A DNA stretch of 64,000 nucleotides from an uncultured Mucispirillum sp. (GTDB lineage Bacteria; Chrysiogenota; Deferribacteres; Deferribacterales; Mucispirillaceae): the NCBI GenBank assembly GCA_944323205.1, contig CALURO010000007.1, positions 116,481 through 180,480 on the forward strand, given 5' to 3'. A model generated the notes under the pieces. It had not been told where the DNA came from and did not search any database. It was given only the letters and a program-made list of their open reading frames with translations. A program made the position numbers and the translations under genes. This document shows, piece after piece, positions 1 through 8,225 of this stretch (the first letter of the stretch is position 1; the number at the start of each line of letters is the position of its first letter).

Positions 1-758
1 ACCCAGAAACATATAAAGATACAGATAAAATTATACATAAACATTATGAAAAATACTGGCGGTCTGGACTTACTCACAAACAGGCTGTTCAAGAAATCAA
101 ACATGGCCATTATAACAGATTTGCAGGTGCTGTTTTAAATAACGGCGATATAGATACTTTTATTGGCTGTGCTTTAAAAGATTTAGAAACAACTTTATCA
201 GCTGTTGCAGATACTATTGATTTAAGTGAAGATTACTACACTGCTTCATCTGCTGTGCTGCTTGCTAATAAACATAAATCATTTATTATTGCAGACCCGT
301 CTCTTTATAAAGAGCAGGACGAAGCATTGTTATCAGAAATAATTTTACAGACTGCACAAACTTGTAAATCTCTTAGTATAGAGCCAAATATTGCAGTAAT
401 ATCTAATGGTAGCTTTGGCAAGTCTATTGACAGTGAAGAAATTATGGAAGCAATAGAACTTGCAAAACAAACAAACCCAAAACTTAAAGTAGAAGGTGAT
501 TTAGATTTAGAAACTGCATTAAACCCTGCCCTTGCAAAAGCATACCCATTTTCTAATGCAGACGGTAATGCAAATGTGCTGGTATTCAGCAACGCTCAGG
601 CAGCTGATGCTGCAATTAAATCATTAACATTATTTGGCGGCTTTAAAATATGTGCAAAAGTTATTCAAGGCTTTTCTGCACCGTTACAGGTTGCAGAGCC
701 TGAAGCTTCTGCTGATGATATATTTAATTTAGCAGTTATTGCAGCTGCAAATATTTAA
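1..758 (+). CDS. maeB: Malic enzyme C-terminal phosphotransacetylase-like domain (5' truncated by window)
   Basis: The reading frame is open from the first bases of the window (codons start at base 3) to the TAA at 756-758, so this is the 3' end of a longer gene. An internal ATG at 255 is not the start, because the preceding frame encodes conserved-looking sequence (FAGAVLNNGDIDTFIGC). The fragment resembles the phosphate acetyl/butyryltransferase fold at the C-terminus of MaeB-type malic enzymes, which convert malate to pyruvate and CO2 in the cytoplasm. In MaeB this domain is usually regulatory rather than catalytic. A stand-alone phosphate acetyltransferase is the alternative, and the missing 5' part would decide. 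A terminator follows. Confidence 0.62.
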   Translation, partial: PETYKDTDKIIHKHYEKYWRSGLTHKQAVQEIKHGHYNRFAGAVLNNGDIDTFIGCALKDLETTLSAVADTIDLSEDYYTASSAVLLANKHKSFIIADPSLYKEQDEALLSEIILQTAQTCKSLSIEPNIAVISNGSFGKSIDSEEIMEAIELAKQTNPKLKVEGDLDLETALNPALAKAYPFSNADGNANVLVFSNAQAADAAIKSLTLFGGFKICAKVIQGFSAPLQVAEPEASADDIFNLAVIAAANI

Positions 759-787
759 TATATAAACTATATTTATACTGAATAAAT

Positions 788-824
788 AAAGCCCTTTTTA
801 TTTAAGTAAAAAGGGCTTTTTATT
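788..824 (+). terminator. Rho-independent terminator after maeB-like gene
   Basis: A perfect 13-bp stem (788-800 pairing with 807-819) with a short loop is followed by a T-rich run. It lies 30 bp after the stop codon and separates this gene from the asparaginase. Confidence 0.85.
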
Positions 825-851
825 ATATTTTTAAAGACATGGTAAACTTAA

Positions 852-1826
852 ATGAAAAAAATCTTAATGATTGCAACAGGCGGCACAATAGCCTGCATGC
901 CTTCTGAAAACGGGCTTGTGCCAAGTATATCAGGAAAAGATATTGTAGAACTTGTGCCTGCATTAAAAAATATATGCACTATTGATACAGCAGAAATCAT
1001 GAATATAGACAGCTCTAATTTATCACCTGCTCATTATATTAAAATGCTTGATACAATAGAAAAAAATTACAATAATTATGATGGTTTTGTAATAACTCAC
1101 GGCACAGATACAATGGCTTATTCTTCGTCTATGCTGGCTTGTGCCATAGAGAACCTTAGCAAACCAGTAGTATTTACCGGCTCACAGCTGCCAATTAATG
1201 CAGAAGGTTCTGATGCAGGTAAAAATATATATGATGCTTTTTTAACAGCATGCAGTGATAAACTTGGGGTTTTTCTTGTATTTAATGGTATTATTCATAA
1301 GGGCGACTGCACAAAAAAAATATACAGCGAAGATTTTACAGGTTATTTATCTATTAATAGTGAAAATGCAGGTATATCTGATAATGGAAAAATTATATGG
1401 AATATAGTCTCTCAAAAGCCAGCAGGGACAGTTTCTTTTAATAAAAATATTTCTGAAAAAGTATTTGTTTTAAAAATGGTGCCATCACTTAAACCAGATA
1501 TTATTGATGTGCTTATTAATATGGGGTATAAGGGCATAATTATTGAAGGTTATGGTGCAGGTGGAGTGCCAACAGCAGATTGTGAAAATAACTTTATACC
1601 TGCCTTACAAAAAGCAATAGAAAATAATGTGGCAGTAGTTTGTGCTACCCAGTGCCTTTACGACGGGGTGCATCTTGATAAATATCCTGCTGGTATATTA
1701 TCAGAAAAATATGGTGCAATATCCAGCAAAAATATGACACTTGAAAAAACTCTTGCAAAACTTATGCTTGGTTTAGGCAGCAATATGAATATGAAAGAAT
1801 TAAAAGAATATTTTGAAAATAACTAA
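852..1826 (+). CDS. ansA: L-asparaginase, cytoplasmic type I
   Basis: The enzyme hydrolyses L-asparagine to aspartate and ammonia. The 324-aa protein shows both catalytic threonine motifs of the family: ATGGTIA near residues 8-14 and HGTDTMAYS around residue 80. TGSQLP follows at about residue 110. No signal peptide precedes the first motif, which points to the cytoplasmic type I form rather than the periplasmic type II. The length is normal. The ribosome-binding site is weak. The gene has its own terminators on both sides and looks monocistronic. Confidence 0.9.
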   Translation: MKKILMIATGGTIACMPSENGLVPSISGKDIVELVPALKNICTIDTAEIMNIDSSNLSPAHYIKMLDTIEKNYNNYDGFVITHGTDTMAYSSSMLACAIENLSKPVVFTGSQLPINAEGSDAGKNIYDAFLTACSDKLGVFLVFNGIIHKGDCTKKIYSEDFTGYLSINSENAGISDNGKIIWNIVSQKPAGTVSFNKNISEKVFVLKMVPSLKPDIIDVLINMGYKGIIIEGYGAGGVPTADCENNFIPALQKAIENNVAVVCATQCLYDGVHLDKYPAGILSEKYGAISSKNMTLEKTLAKLMLGLGSNMNMKELKEYFENN

Positions 1827-1829
1827 TAT

Positions 1830-1867
1830 ATCCTGCTGTAAGTAAATACAGCAGGATAGTTTTTTTT
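1830..1867 (+). terminator. Rho-independent terminator after ansA
   Basis: An 11-bp stem (about 1830-1840 with 1847-1857) and an eight-base T run end at the stop codon of the convergent lipoprotein gene. It serves the plus-strand gene; the minus-strand side has a poorer U tract. Confidence 0.85.
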
Positions 1868-3548
1868 ACTGGACTGGTGCTAAACTAAAATAAATTTTTT
1901 CAGGTGAAGCCACAACTTCCAGCGAGTTTCCAGTGCCTAATATACCGTTATGGTTATCTCCCCAAGTGTATAAGTTATTATCCCCCGCTAATGCAATAAC
2001 TCTATCACCACCTGCCCATACTTTTTTATAGCCTGCTGTTACTCCATTTGGGTTTGCTATTTCATAAACTATATTATTAACGCTGTTTGCCTGTTTATTT
2101 GACGACAGCTGATTTTTGCTGTTATCGCCCCACCCGTAAAGTATGCCATCACTTGACACAGCATAACCTGCTGCTTTACCTGCTGCTACTTCAATAATTT
2201 CTTTAAAAATAGGCACAACTTGGTTTGGGTCTGCTGCCATTGCTTCCTGCTCAACAGCATTAAATAAAGCTGTCCCCCTGCGAACTGCTGCATTTCCATC
2301 TAAGTTTTGAAAACCTAATACATTATTTGCATTACTGCCCCATACATATACAGCATATTTACCCTGCTTAGTCCATGCAGAATCTGCTGATGTTTCCTTT
2401 TTAATGGATACAACAAAATCATCACCTGCTGCAAGTTTTGCAAAATAATTATTTTGGTAATATGAGCGGTCTGAATAATCACCAGCTAATTTCTCTTCCC
2501 CATATGGAGTGAATACAAAACCTGATGCCATATCTGTTTTACTGCCATCTAGATGAGTATCTGGATTTACAGCAGCAGCATCATAACCTGCTCCTGCCCC
2601 CTGTATTCTTCCTAACTGCCATTTGTCATTTACACCAAAAGAAAATACATTATAACTGCTTGTTGCTCTTACAATAGAAAAATTATTTCCTGTTGCAAAT
2701 AATATATCATCACGAGAATTTGATGTTGTTAATAAATTTGCAGAACTTTGTATTTTATCTGTCATATTATCATTATATCCCCAGTGATAAATTGAAATTT
2801 TTGGTGCACTGCCGTCTAAAAATTCTGTTCCAGCAACAGACATATCCCCGCCTGCTGAAACAAATATTCTGCGGTATGATAAGCCTTCTGGTGCCTTTAT
2901 TGTAGTAACTGCTGCCACATTTTCAATTTCTTCATTAGAACCTGTTCCAAGCTGGCCATAACTGTTATCTCCACAGGCATATATATTGCTGTTATCTGTG
3001 AAAAGTGTATGATTTTTACCTGCTGCAACAGATGATATTTCTGATACATATGATTTTAATATTCTTGGTTCATTTAATGATGTAACAGCTTTTTCTATAC
3101 AAAGCTGACCTTTATCATTACTGCCATAAACATATAACCTTCTTTGAGATTTATCAGAAATAATAGTATGATTATCTCCCATATCTATTTCATAAGACTG
3201 GGTTTCTGGAATAATAATATTTCCTTTATATTCTATACCGTCTACATTTAAAGTAACAAGATAAGTGCCTGAACTTGTAAAATATGCTGTTATTTCTCTC
3301 ATAGTGTTGTTTGCTATCTGTATCCCATCAATAGACCAGTTAAAAACATTTCCAGTAATATGACCTGCTGGCTTAAATGATACTTTTCCTATTTTTGGGC
3401 TGTCATGTAAAATAGCATTATCTGCAAGCCCTTCACTTATTACAGGCGGGATAATGTTTGCTTTGTTATTATTTGTTTCTTCTGCACAAGAAGATAATAA
3501 TACTAATGCTGCACATAAAGGCAGTATAATATTACGACTTGATTTCAT
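1866..3548 (-). CDS. RCC1-repeat beta-propeller lipoprotein, probable B12-related surface protein
   Basis: This 560-aa protein begins with a lipoprotein signal peptide ending in the lipobox LSSC (Cys about residue 21), followed by an N/K-rich linker. About seven RCC1-type blades follow, with recurring motifs such as YACGDNSYGQLGTG, VYVWGSN, LYGWGDNSKNQL and LYTWGDNHNGILGTG between residues 120 and 555. RCC1 repeats fold as a seven-bladed propeller. The start has a good AAGGAG site. Upstream on the same strand is a cobalamin riboswitch, and the divergent neighbours are btuB and the B12 ABC transporter. By analogy with BtuG, the propeller lipoprotein of Bacteroides, I infer a role in B12 capture at the cell surface. 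The fold call is firm; the ligand is inference. Confidence 0.75.
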   Translation of the reverse strand: MKSSRNIILPLCAALVLLSSCAEETNNNKANIIPPVISEGLADNAILHDSPKIGKVSFKPAGHITGNVFNWSIDGIQIANNTMREITAYFTSSGTYLVTLNVDGIEYKGNIIIPETQSYEIDMGDNHTIISDKSQRRLYVYGSNDKGQLCIEKAVTSLNEPRILKSYVSEISSVAAGKNHTLFTDNSNIYACGDNSYGQLGTGSNEEIENVAAVTTIKAPEGLSYRRIFVSAGGDMSVAGTEFLDGSAPKISIYHWGYNDNMTDKIQSSANLLTTSNSRDDILFATGNNFSIVRATSSYNVFSFGVNDKWQLGRIQGAGAGYDAAAVNPDTHLDGSKTDMASGFVFTPYGEEKLAGDYSDRSYYQNNYFAKLAAGDDFVVSIKKETSADSAWTKQGKYAVYVWGSNANNVLGFQNLDGNAAVRRGTALFNAVEQEAMAADPNQVVPIFKEIIEVAAGKAAGYAVSSDGILYGWGDNSKNQLSSNKQANSVNNIVYEIANPNGVTAGYKKVWAGGDRVIALAGDNNLYTWGDNHNGILGTGNSLEVVASPEKIYFSLAPVQ

Positions 3549-3587
3549 AAAAAACTCCTTAAAATAAATTGTAAAAATTAAAAGTGA

Positions 3588-3647
3588 TTAAATAAAGAAA
3601 TTGAAGCAAAATCTTACATTTGAAAAATGATAAGTAAAAGATTTCAT
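3588..3647 (-). CDS. Putative 19-aa ORF under the cobalamin riboswitch
   Basis: An ATG at 3647 lies a few bases after a very strong Shine-Dalgarno sequence (GGGAGGAAGG, within 3650-3659) and opens a 19-codon frame ending in TAA. It is in the same frame as the lipoprotein gene 39 bp downstream and also starts Met-Lys-Ser. The Shine-Dalgarno sequence sits inside the predicted regulatory loop of the riboswitch, so this ORF would be the element directly controlled. It could be a leader peptide coupling translation to the lipoprotein, or a relic of an older start. Expression is unproven. Confidence 0.45.
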   Translation of the reverse strand: MKSFTYHFSNVRFCFNFFI

Positions 3648-3653
3648 AGCCTT

Positions 3654-3822
3654 CCTCCCGAAGAATATTTTTTTCAGAATACAGCGTCTCCTGGCTTAAT
3701 CTTCAACCTAATTCATTCCTTCCCATTAAGCTTAACTCTCAGGTGGATAAATATGAACTCGTCAGATATTACAGTTGCGGGGGGCAGCGGTGGAATCACA
3801 CCACACTTCCGTTTGTATACCT
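3654..3822 (-). promoter_or_regulatory. Cobalamin riboswitch upstream of the RCC1 lipoprotein
   Basis: Read on the minus strand, the sequence has the B12-box landmarks in order: GGAAG, GGTG..ATTCC, CCCGCAACTGTAAT and, further on, AAGCCAGGAGAC. P1 can form between about 3815-3822 and 3675-3682 with one mismatch. A loop of six Cs plus G (3778-3784) is complementary at 6 of 7 positions to CGGGAGG (3654-3660), which contains a Shine-Dalgarno sequence. This is the classic L5-L13 kissing loop, so control looks translational; no terminator is seen. Confidence 0.88.
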
Positions 3823-3908
3823 GCTTTAAATGGTATAATTTTTTTAATTTTTGTCAAGCAAAATATTTTTACTTGATTTATATTTGATTATATTTTATAT
3901 TTCTTTCC

Positions 3909-4085
3909 ATGTTTGAAAAGGGAATAGAGTGAAATGCTCTAACCGCTCAAGCGACTGTAATCTGGATTAAAACACATTATGCCACTGGGTAGTAATATCT
4001 GGGAAGGCGTGTTTTAAGTTGAAAGTAAGTCAGGAGACCTGCAAACATATTAAGCCAAGTATCCACTTGAGTTATGGAGGAAGGT
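3909..4085 (+). promoter_or_regulatory. Cobalamin riboswitch upstream of the btuB operon
   Basis: P1 forms between ATGTTTG (3909-3915) and CAAACAT (4042-4048). The core has GGGAAT, GCGACTGTAATCT, GCCACTGGG..CTGGGAAGG and AGTCAGGAGACCTGC. The loop CTCAAG (3946-3951) is exactly complementary to CTTGAG (4066-4071), the predicted L5-L13 contact. The second loop lies between TCCA and TGGA, the latter overlapping the GGAGG ribosome-binding site (4076-4080). This implies B12-dependent blocking of btuB translation. Confidence 0.92.
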
Positions 4086-5969
4086 ATGAAGCAATATAAA
4101 TCTATTTTTTTATTATTTTCTATTTTCTTTTTTTCTAATTCTTTATATGCTCAGCAAAGCAGTTTTTCGCAGGAAATATTTGTAACAGGTCTTACTGTGC
4201 CTACTGCTGTTTCAAAAGCCGGCATAGGAATAACAACAATTACACAAGAGCAGATTCAGGCAGTTAACCCATCAACTTTTGATGAAATACTTCGCTATGT
4301 TCCGGGGCTTGTTATAAGGCAGAATGCAGCAGGAAAGCTGACCTCTTTAAGTATCCGCGGTGGCAACAGCGGCTCTACTATGATTATGGTTGATGGCATA
4401 CCGTTAACTGATGCTGCTGGAATAAATAATGATATAGATTTATCATCAATACCTGTTGATAATATAGAAAAAATAGAGGTAGTCAAAGGTCCGCTTAGTG
4501 CATCTCTTGGGGCTGCTGCTATGAATGGTGCTATAAATATTATTACTAAAAAAGGCGGAGATAAACCTGTGCAGGCAGCTGCCCAGCTTCAAAGCTCTAT
4601 TTTAAGCCAGTATTTTACTGGAAATGCCTCACTATACGGTTCTAAAAATAGAATAGATTATAGAATTAATGCAGCTTATTTATATGATGAAAATGTATCT
4701 TCTGCTGCTTATAAATATGGCAACACTGAAAACGACCCAGATGCTATGGGGCATTTTTCCGCATATATTGGTGCTGCCCCAGTTGATGAATCAAAAACAT
4801 CATTTTATATAGATTATACAGACAGAACAAGCGATTTAGATAACGGTGGCGGTGCAAATAATGATAACCCTGATTATATGCAGCAGACAAAACGAGTTTC
4901 TACTGCATTTAAAACAAGCTATCTTTATAATGATATATGGGAGCCTTCACTTAATATAAACTACACTTATCAGGACAGAATATACGGCTCATCTTCTCAA
5001 ATCAAAAATGATGAAAATGATATTTTTGACGGTCATTCATTGAATGCAGATTTTCAAAATAATATTTACATCATTGATGAATTTACTTTAACAGCCGGCA
5101 TAAATTATGAGTTTAACCAAATATATTCAAGAACTGGTATACTTGAAAACAATAAAAATAAAAACAGCTATGCAGGTTACTTACAGGCAATGATTAATCT
5201 TTTTGACAGCTGGAATACTGTAATAGCTTTCAGAGGTTTAAAAGTAGATAATACTGATTTTATACCACTATACAGAATCTCATCTGTATACGATATTACC
5301 CCTGTTGACTTACAAATAAAAGCAGCTGCCGGAAATGGTGCTATGTCGCCATCACTTTATCAGCTTTACGACCCAGTTTTTGGCAACAGTAGCTTAAAAT
5401 TACAGGAAAGTTTTGCATATGAAGCTGGATTTACCCATGGTCTTTTAGATAAAATGATAGTATACGGGCTTTCATGGTTTGATAATTACTATAATAATAT
5501 GATTGCATACGGCTCTTATATTGATGAAAATAATTCCATAAAAACAGGATTTTATAATGAAACAAAAACTCATACCCGCGGTATAGAAGCAGAATTTAAA
5601 ATAAACCCTGTTAAATATATTAATTTTGGAGCTGCTTATACTTGGCTGCAAACATTTAATATTGACGGCAATCCATTAGCAAGAAGACCAGAACATCAGG
5701 TAACTGCATATATTAATATTATTCCAATAAAAGCTCTAAAAATTAATATAGGTTTTATTTATAATGGTGAAAGTGTTGCAACAATTTATGAAAACAGCAG
5801 CTTAAATGATGATTATTTTTTATTAAATGCAAATATTTCATACCAAATAAATGATAACATACAAGTTTATATAAAGGGAACAAACCTTACAAATACACAG
5901 TATGAAGAAATATATGGCTATGGCACAAAAGGCATAGAAATATTTGCTGGATTAAAGGCTAAAATTTAA
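4086..5969 (+). CDS. btuB: TonB-dependent outer-membrane receptor, BtuB-like
   Basis: The receptor would import cobalamin across the outer membrane. I choose ATG 4086 rather than 4074 because GGAGGAAGG (4076-4084) sits just before it; 4074 would place the start inside the ribosome-binding site. A signal peptide (about 23 residues, ending SLYA) is followed by a TonB-box-like EIFVTG. The plug domain follows (LRYVPGLVIRQN, SIRGGNSG, MVDGIPL, VVKGPLSASLG; residues about 45-160). A beta-barrel of about 460 residues ends the protein, which finishes in Ile rather than the commoner Phe. The riboswitch and the downstream tonB-btuFDC genes support B12 as substrate. Confidence 0.9.
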   Translation: MKQYKSIFLLFSIFFFSNSLYAQQSSFSQEIFVTGLTVPTAVSKAGIGITTITQEQIQAVNPSTFDEILRYVPGLVIRQNAAGKLTSLSIRGGNSGSTMIMVDGIPLTDAAGINNDIDLSSIPVDNIEKIEVVKGPLSASLGAAAMNGAINIITKKGGDKPVQAAAQLQSSILSQYFTGNASLYGSKNRIDYRINAAYLYDENVSSAAYKYGNTENDPDAMGHFSAYIGAAPVDESKTSFYIDYTDRTSDLDNGGGANNDNPDYMQQTKRVSTAFKTSYLYNDIWEPSLNINYTYQDRIYGSSSQIKNDENDIFDGHSLNADFQNNIYIIDEFTLTAGINYEFNQIYSRTGILENNKNKNSYAGYLQAMINLFDSWNTVIAFRGLKVDNTDFIPLYRISSVYDITPVDLQIKAAAGNGAMSPSLYQLYDPVFGNSSLKLQESFAYEAGFTHGLLDKMIVYGLSWFDNYYNNMIAYGSYIDENNSIKTGFYNETKTHTRGIEAEFKINPVKYINFGAAYTWLQTFNIDGNPLARRPEHQVTAYINIIPIKALKINIGFIYNGESVATIYENSSLNDDYFLLNANISYQINDNIQVYIKGTNLTNTQYEEIYGYGTKGIEIFAGLKAKI

Positions 5970-5970
5970 T

Positions 5971-6597
5971 ATGAAAACTCTTATTTTCTGTTTTATTATA
6001 TCTATACTTGTTCATACTGCCTTGTTTATTGATTACAGCAGTAAAAAAAGTAATAAAAACAGCAGCTTAATAGCTAAAAAAAACTTTATTGATGTTGAAA
6101 TAATTCAGGCATCAGATGGAGTTTTAAATGCAGAAGATAAATCTGGTATTGATAAAATATCCAATGCTGTATCAAATAATATTGAAAAAAAAGTGATAAA
6201 AAATATTAATAGTATAGATAAAAGCATTAACCCAAATAAACAAAAAAGTGTATTAAAAACAGCAAAAAAAGGAGTTGACGGATACCAGAATACAAAAACA
6301 TTTTCAGCAGGCTATGCAAGCTATATGCCACAGCCAAAATATCCACTTATTTCAAGGAGAAATAAAGAAGAAGGCAGCATATTTTTTAATATAGAACTAG
6401 ATGAAAATGGAAAACTTATAACATATAGTATTATAAAATCAAGCGGATATAAAAGACTTGATAAGGAAGCTGAAAAAGCATTAAAAGCTGCTAAGTTTCA
6501 ACCAGCACTTATAAATGGCATACCTGTTAAATCTGATTTTGACTTAACAATCACTTTTACACTAAAAGGAAAGCAAGTAAACAATGAATACAATTAA
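5971..6597 (+). CDS. tonB: TonB-like energy transducer
   Basis: This 208-aa protein has one N-terminal membrane segment containing an SxxxH motif (SILVH, residues about 11-15), typical of TonB proteins that contact ExbB/ExbD. A Lys/Asn-rich periplasmic linker follows instead of the usual Pro-Lys stretch. The C-terminal TonB domain (about residues 115-205) includes QPKYPLISRRNKEEGS and AEKALKAAKFQPA. It starts 1 bp after the btuB stop, so it is probably a dedicated transducer for this receptor. ExbB and ExbD are not in the window. Confidence 0.85.
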   Translation: MKTLIFCFIISILVHTALFIDYSSKKSNKNSSLIAKKNFIDVEIIQASDGVLNAEDKSGIDKISNAVSNNIEKKVIKNINSIDKSINPNKQKSVLKTAKKGVDGYQNTKTFSAGYASYMPQPKYPLISRRNKEEGSIFFNIELDENGKLITYSIIKSSGYKRLDKEAEKALKAAKFQPALINGIPVKSDFDLTITFTLKGKQVNNEYN

Positions 6598-7468
6598 AGA
6601 ACATATTTTATTTTTTGTTACTCTTATTATACTCCTAATAATTTTTACAGTATACATATATATTTTTTTACAGCAAAATAATGTGCAAAGCTCAAATGCT
6701 CTAAGGATAGCAAGCCTTTCACCAAGCATTACAGAATATATTTACGATATAGGACTTGGAGACAGCTTAATAGCAAATACTACATACTGCAACTATCCAG
6801 AAGAAGCAAAATATAAAGAAAAAATCGGCTCTTTTAATAACATTAACTATGAACATATTGCTAAATTAAAAATAAATACAGCAGTAATACAGCAGGATAT
6901 GGAACAGCAGAAAAAAAGACTGCAAAGTATGGGGATACATGTTATTGAAATAAAAAATAATACAATAAATAATATTCTTTTATCTTATGATATACTTGGC
7001 AAAGAATTTAATATAAAACATATTACAGATAAACGAAAAAAACAGATAAAAGAAAAAATAGAAAAGATTAAAAAAACTGTTCCACATAATAAAAATCATA
7101 CAGCAGTAATTTCTATTTTTAGAAATTATAAATCAGAGATTTCTACCCTTACAGCAGCAGGCGGAAATAATATATATAATGATATTTTAACCCTGTTAAA
7201 TATTACAAACCCGCTTAGTAACTTACCGCCCTATACTGAAATCTCAAAAGAAAGCCTTTTAAAAATTAACCCTGACTTTATATTTGATATGTGCCATGGT
7301 GAAAATTCTGCTAATGTAATAGACGACTGGCAGAATATACCATTAAATGCTCTAAAACATCATAACATAATTATTTTGACAGATACATATTTAAGCCTGC
7401 CGGGGCCACGGATTGATATGATTATTGAAAAATTTGCAAGTGAATATTATGGTAAATTATATGATTAA
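6584..7468 (+). CDS. btuF: BtuF-like periplasmic cobalamin-binding protein, membrane-anchored
   Basis: The 294-aa product has an N-terminal hydrophobic segment (residues about 8-30) with no evident cleavage site or lipobox, so it is probably tethered in the inner membrane. The rest matches the helical-backbone metal/cobalamin-binding family: RIASLSPSITEYIYDIGLGD near the start, YEHIAKLKINTAVI, and a C-terminal half with LLKINPDFIF. It would deliver B12 to the BtuCD transporter. The start overlaps the tonB gene by 14 bp. Confidence 0.83.
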   Translation: MNTIKEHILFFVTLIILLIIFTVYIYIFLQQNNVQSSNALRIASLSPSITEYIYDIGLGDSLIANTTYCNYPEEAKYKEKIGSFNNINYEHIAKLKINTAVIQQDMEQQKKRLQSMGIHVIEIKNNTINNILLSYDILGKEFNIKHITDKRKKQIKEKIEKIKKTVPHNKNHTAVISIFRNYKSEISTLTAAGGNNIYNDILTLLNITNPLSNLPPYTEISKESLLKINPDFIFDMCHGENSANVIDDWQNIPLNALKHHNIIILTDTYLSLPGPRIDMIIEKFASEYYGKLYD

Positions 7469-8225
7469 AGCTAATAATATTACATATAAAATAAAAAACA
7501 ATCTTATTCTAAATAATATAAGTTTTGAAATAAATAAAGGTGATTTTACAGCAATTATTGGACCTAATGGTGCGGGTAAATCTACACTAGCAAATATTCT
7601 TGCAGGCATCATTAAACCAAATGAAGGAGAAATCACTATAAATAATAAAAATATCTATAAAATTAGTAAAAAACAAAAAGCAAAAATAATCAGCTATGTG
7701 CCACAAAGTTATAATTATAATGTATCTGATTTTACAGCAGAAGAATTTGTTGCAACAGGCAGATATCCTTACCTTGACTACTTTGGAACACTAACAAAAG
7801 AACATATTGAGAAAGTCCATTACTACATGAACTTAACTAATATCTACCACCTAAAAGATAGACATATCTCTACATTAAGCGGTGGTCAATACCAAAAAGT
7901 AAATATAGCAGCAGCACTCGCCCAAGAAGCAGAATTTATCCTGCTTGATGAAATTACATCTTTTTTAGACCAGAAAGCAAAATACGAAATAAATAATCTG
8001 CTGCTGCAATTAAATCAGGAAAATAATTATTCTATTATTCAAATATCTCATGACTTAAACTATACTCTTAATGCCAACTCCTTATTTTTATGTATAAAAA
8101 ATGGTAAACTATTTGCAAAAGCTTCTGCACTGGAAATGGTAAATAATAATATCTTTACAAGTCTTTTTGATATGGAATTTTTATATATGAAACAAAATAA
8201 TAAAATTGCAGTGGTTCCAAAATGA
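7461..8225 (+). CDS. btuD: ABC transporter ATP-binding protein, BtuD-like
   Basis: This is the ATPase of the B12 importer. It has Walker A GPNGAGKST, Q-loop region YVPQS, signature LSGGQYQK, Walker B with FILLDEIT, and the switch His in ISHDLNYT. The frame opens further upstream at a TTG (7425), but ATG 7461 overlaps the btuF stop by 8 bp and gives the normal family N-terminus (MIKANNITY). ATG 7449 is also possible. The gene ends overlapping the permease start by four bases (ATGA). Confidence 0.9.
   Translation: MIKANNITYKIKNNLILNNISFEINKGDFTAIIGPNGAGKSTLANILAGIIKPNEGEITINNKNIYKISKKQKAKIISYVPQSYNYNVSDFTAEEFVATGRYPYLDYFGTLTKEHIEKVHYYMNLTNIYHLKDRHISTLSGGQYQKVNIAAALAQEAEFILLDEITSFLDQKAKYEINNLLLQLNQENNYSIIQISHDLNYTLNANSLFLCIKNGKLFAKASALEMVNNNIFTSLFDMEFLYMKQNNKIAVVPK

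Noticed and set aside
3627..3887. ORF on the plus strand across the first riboswitch
   Set aside because: It covers the conserved minus-strand riboswitch and has no coding character.
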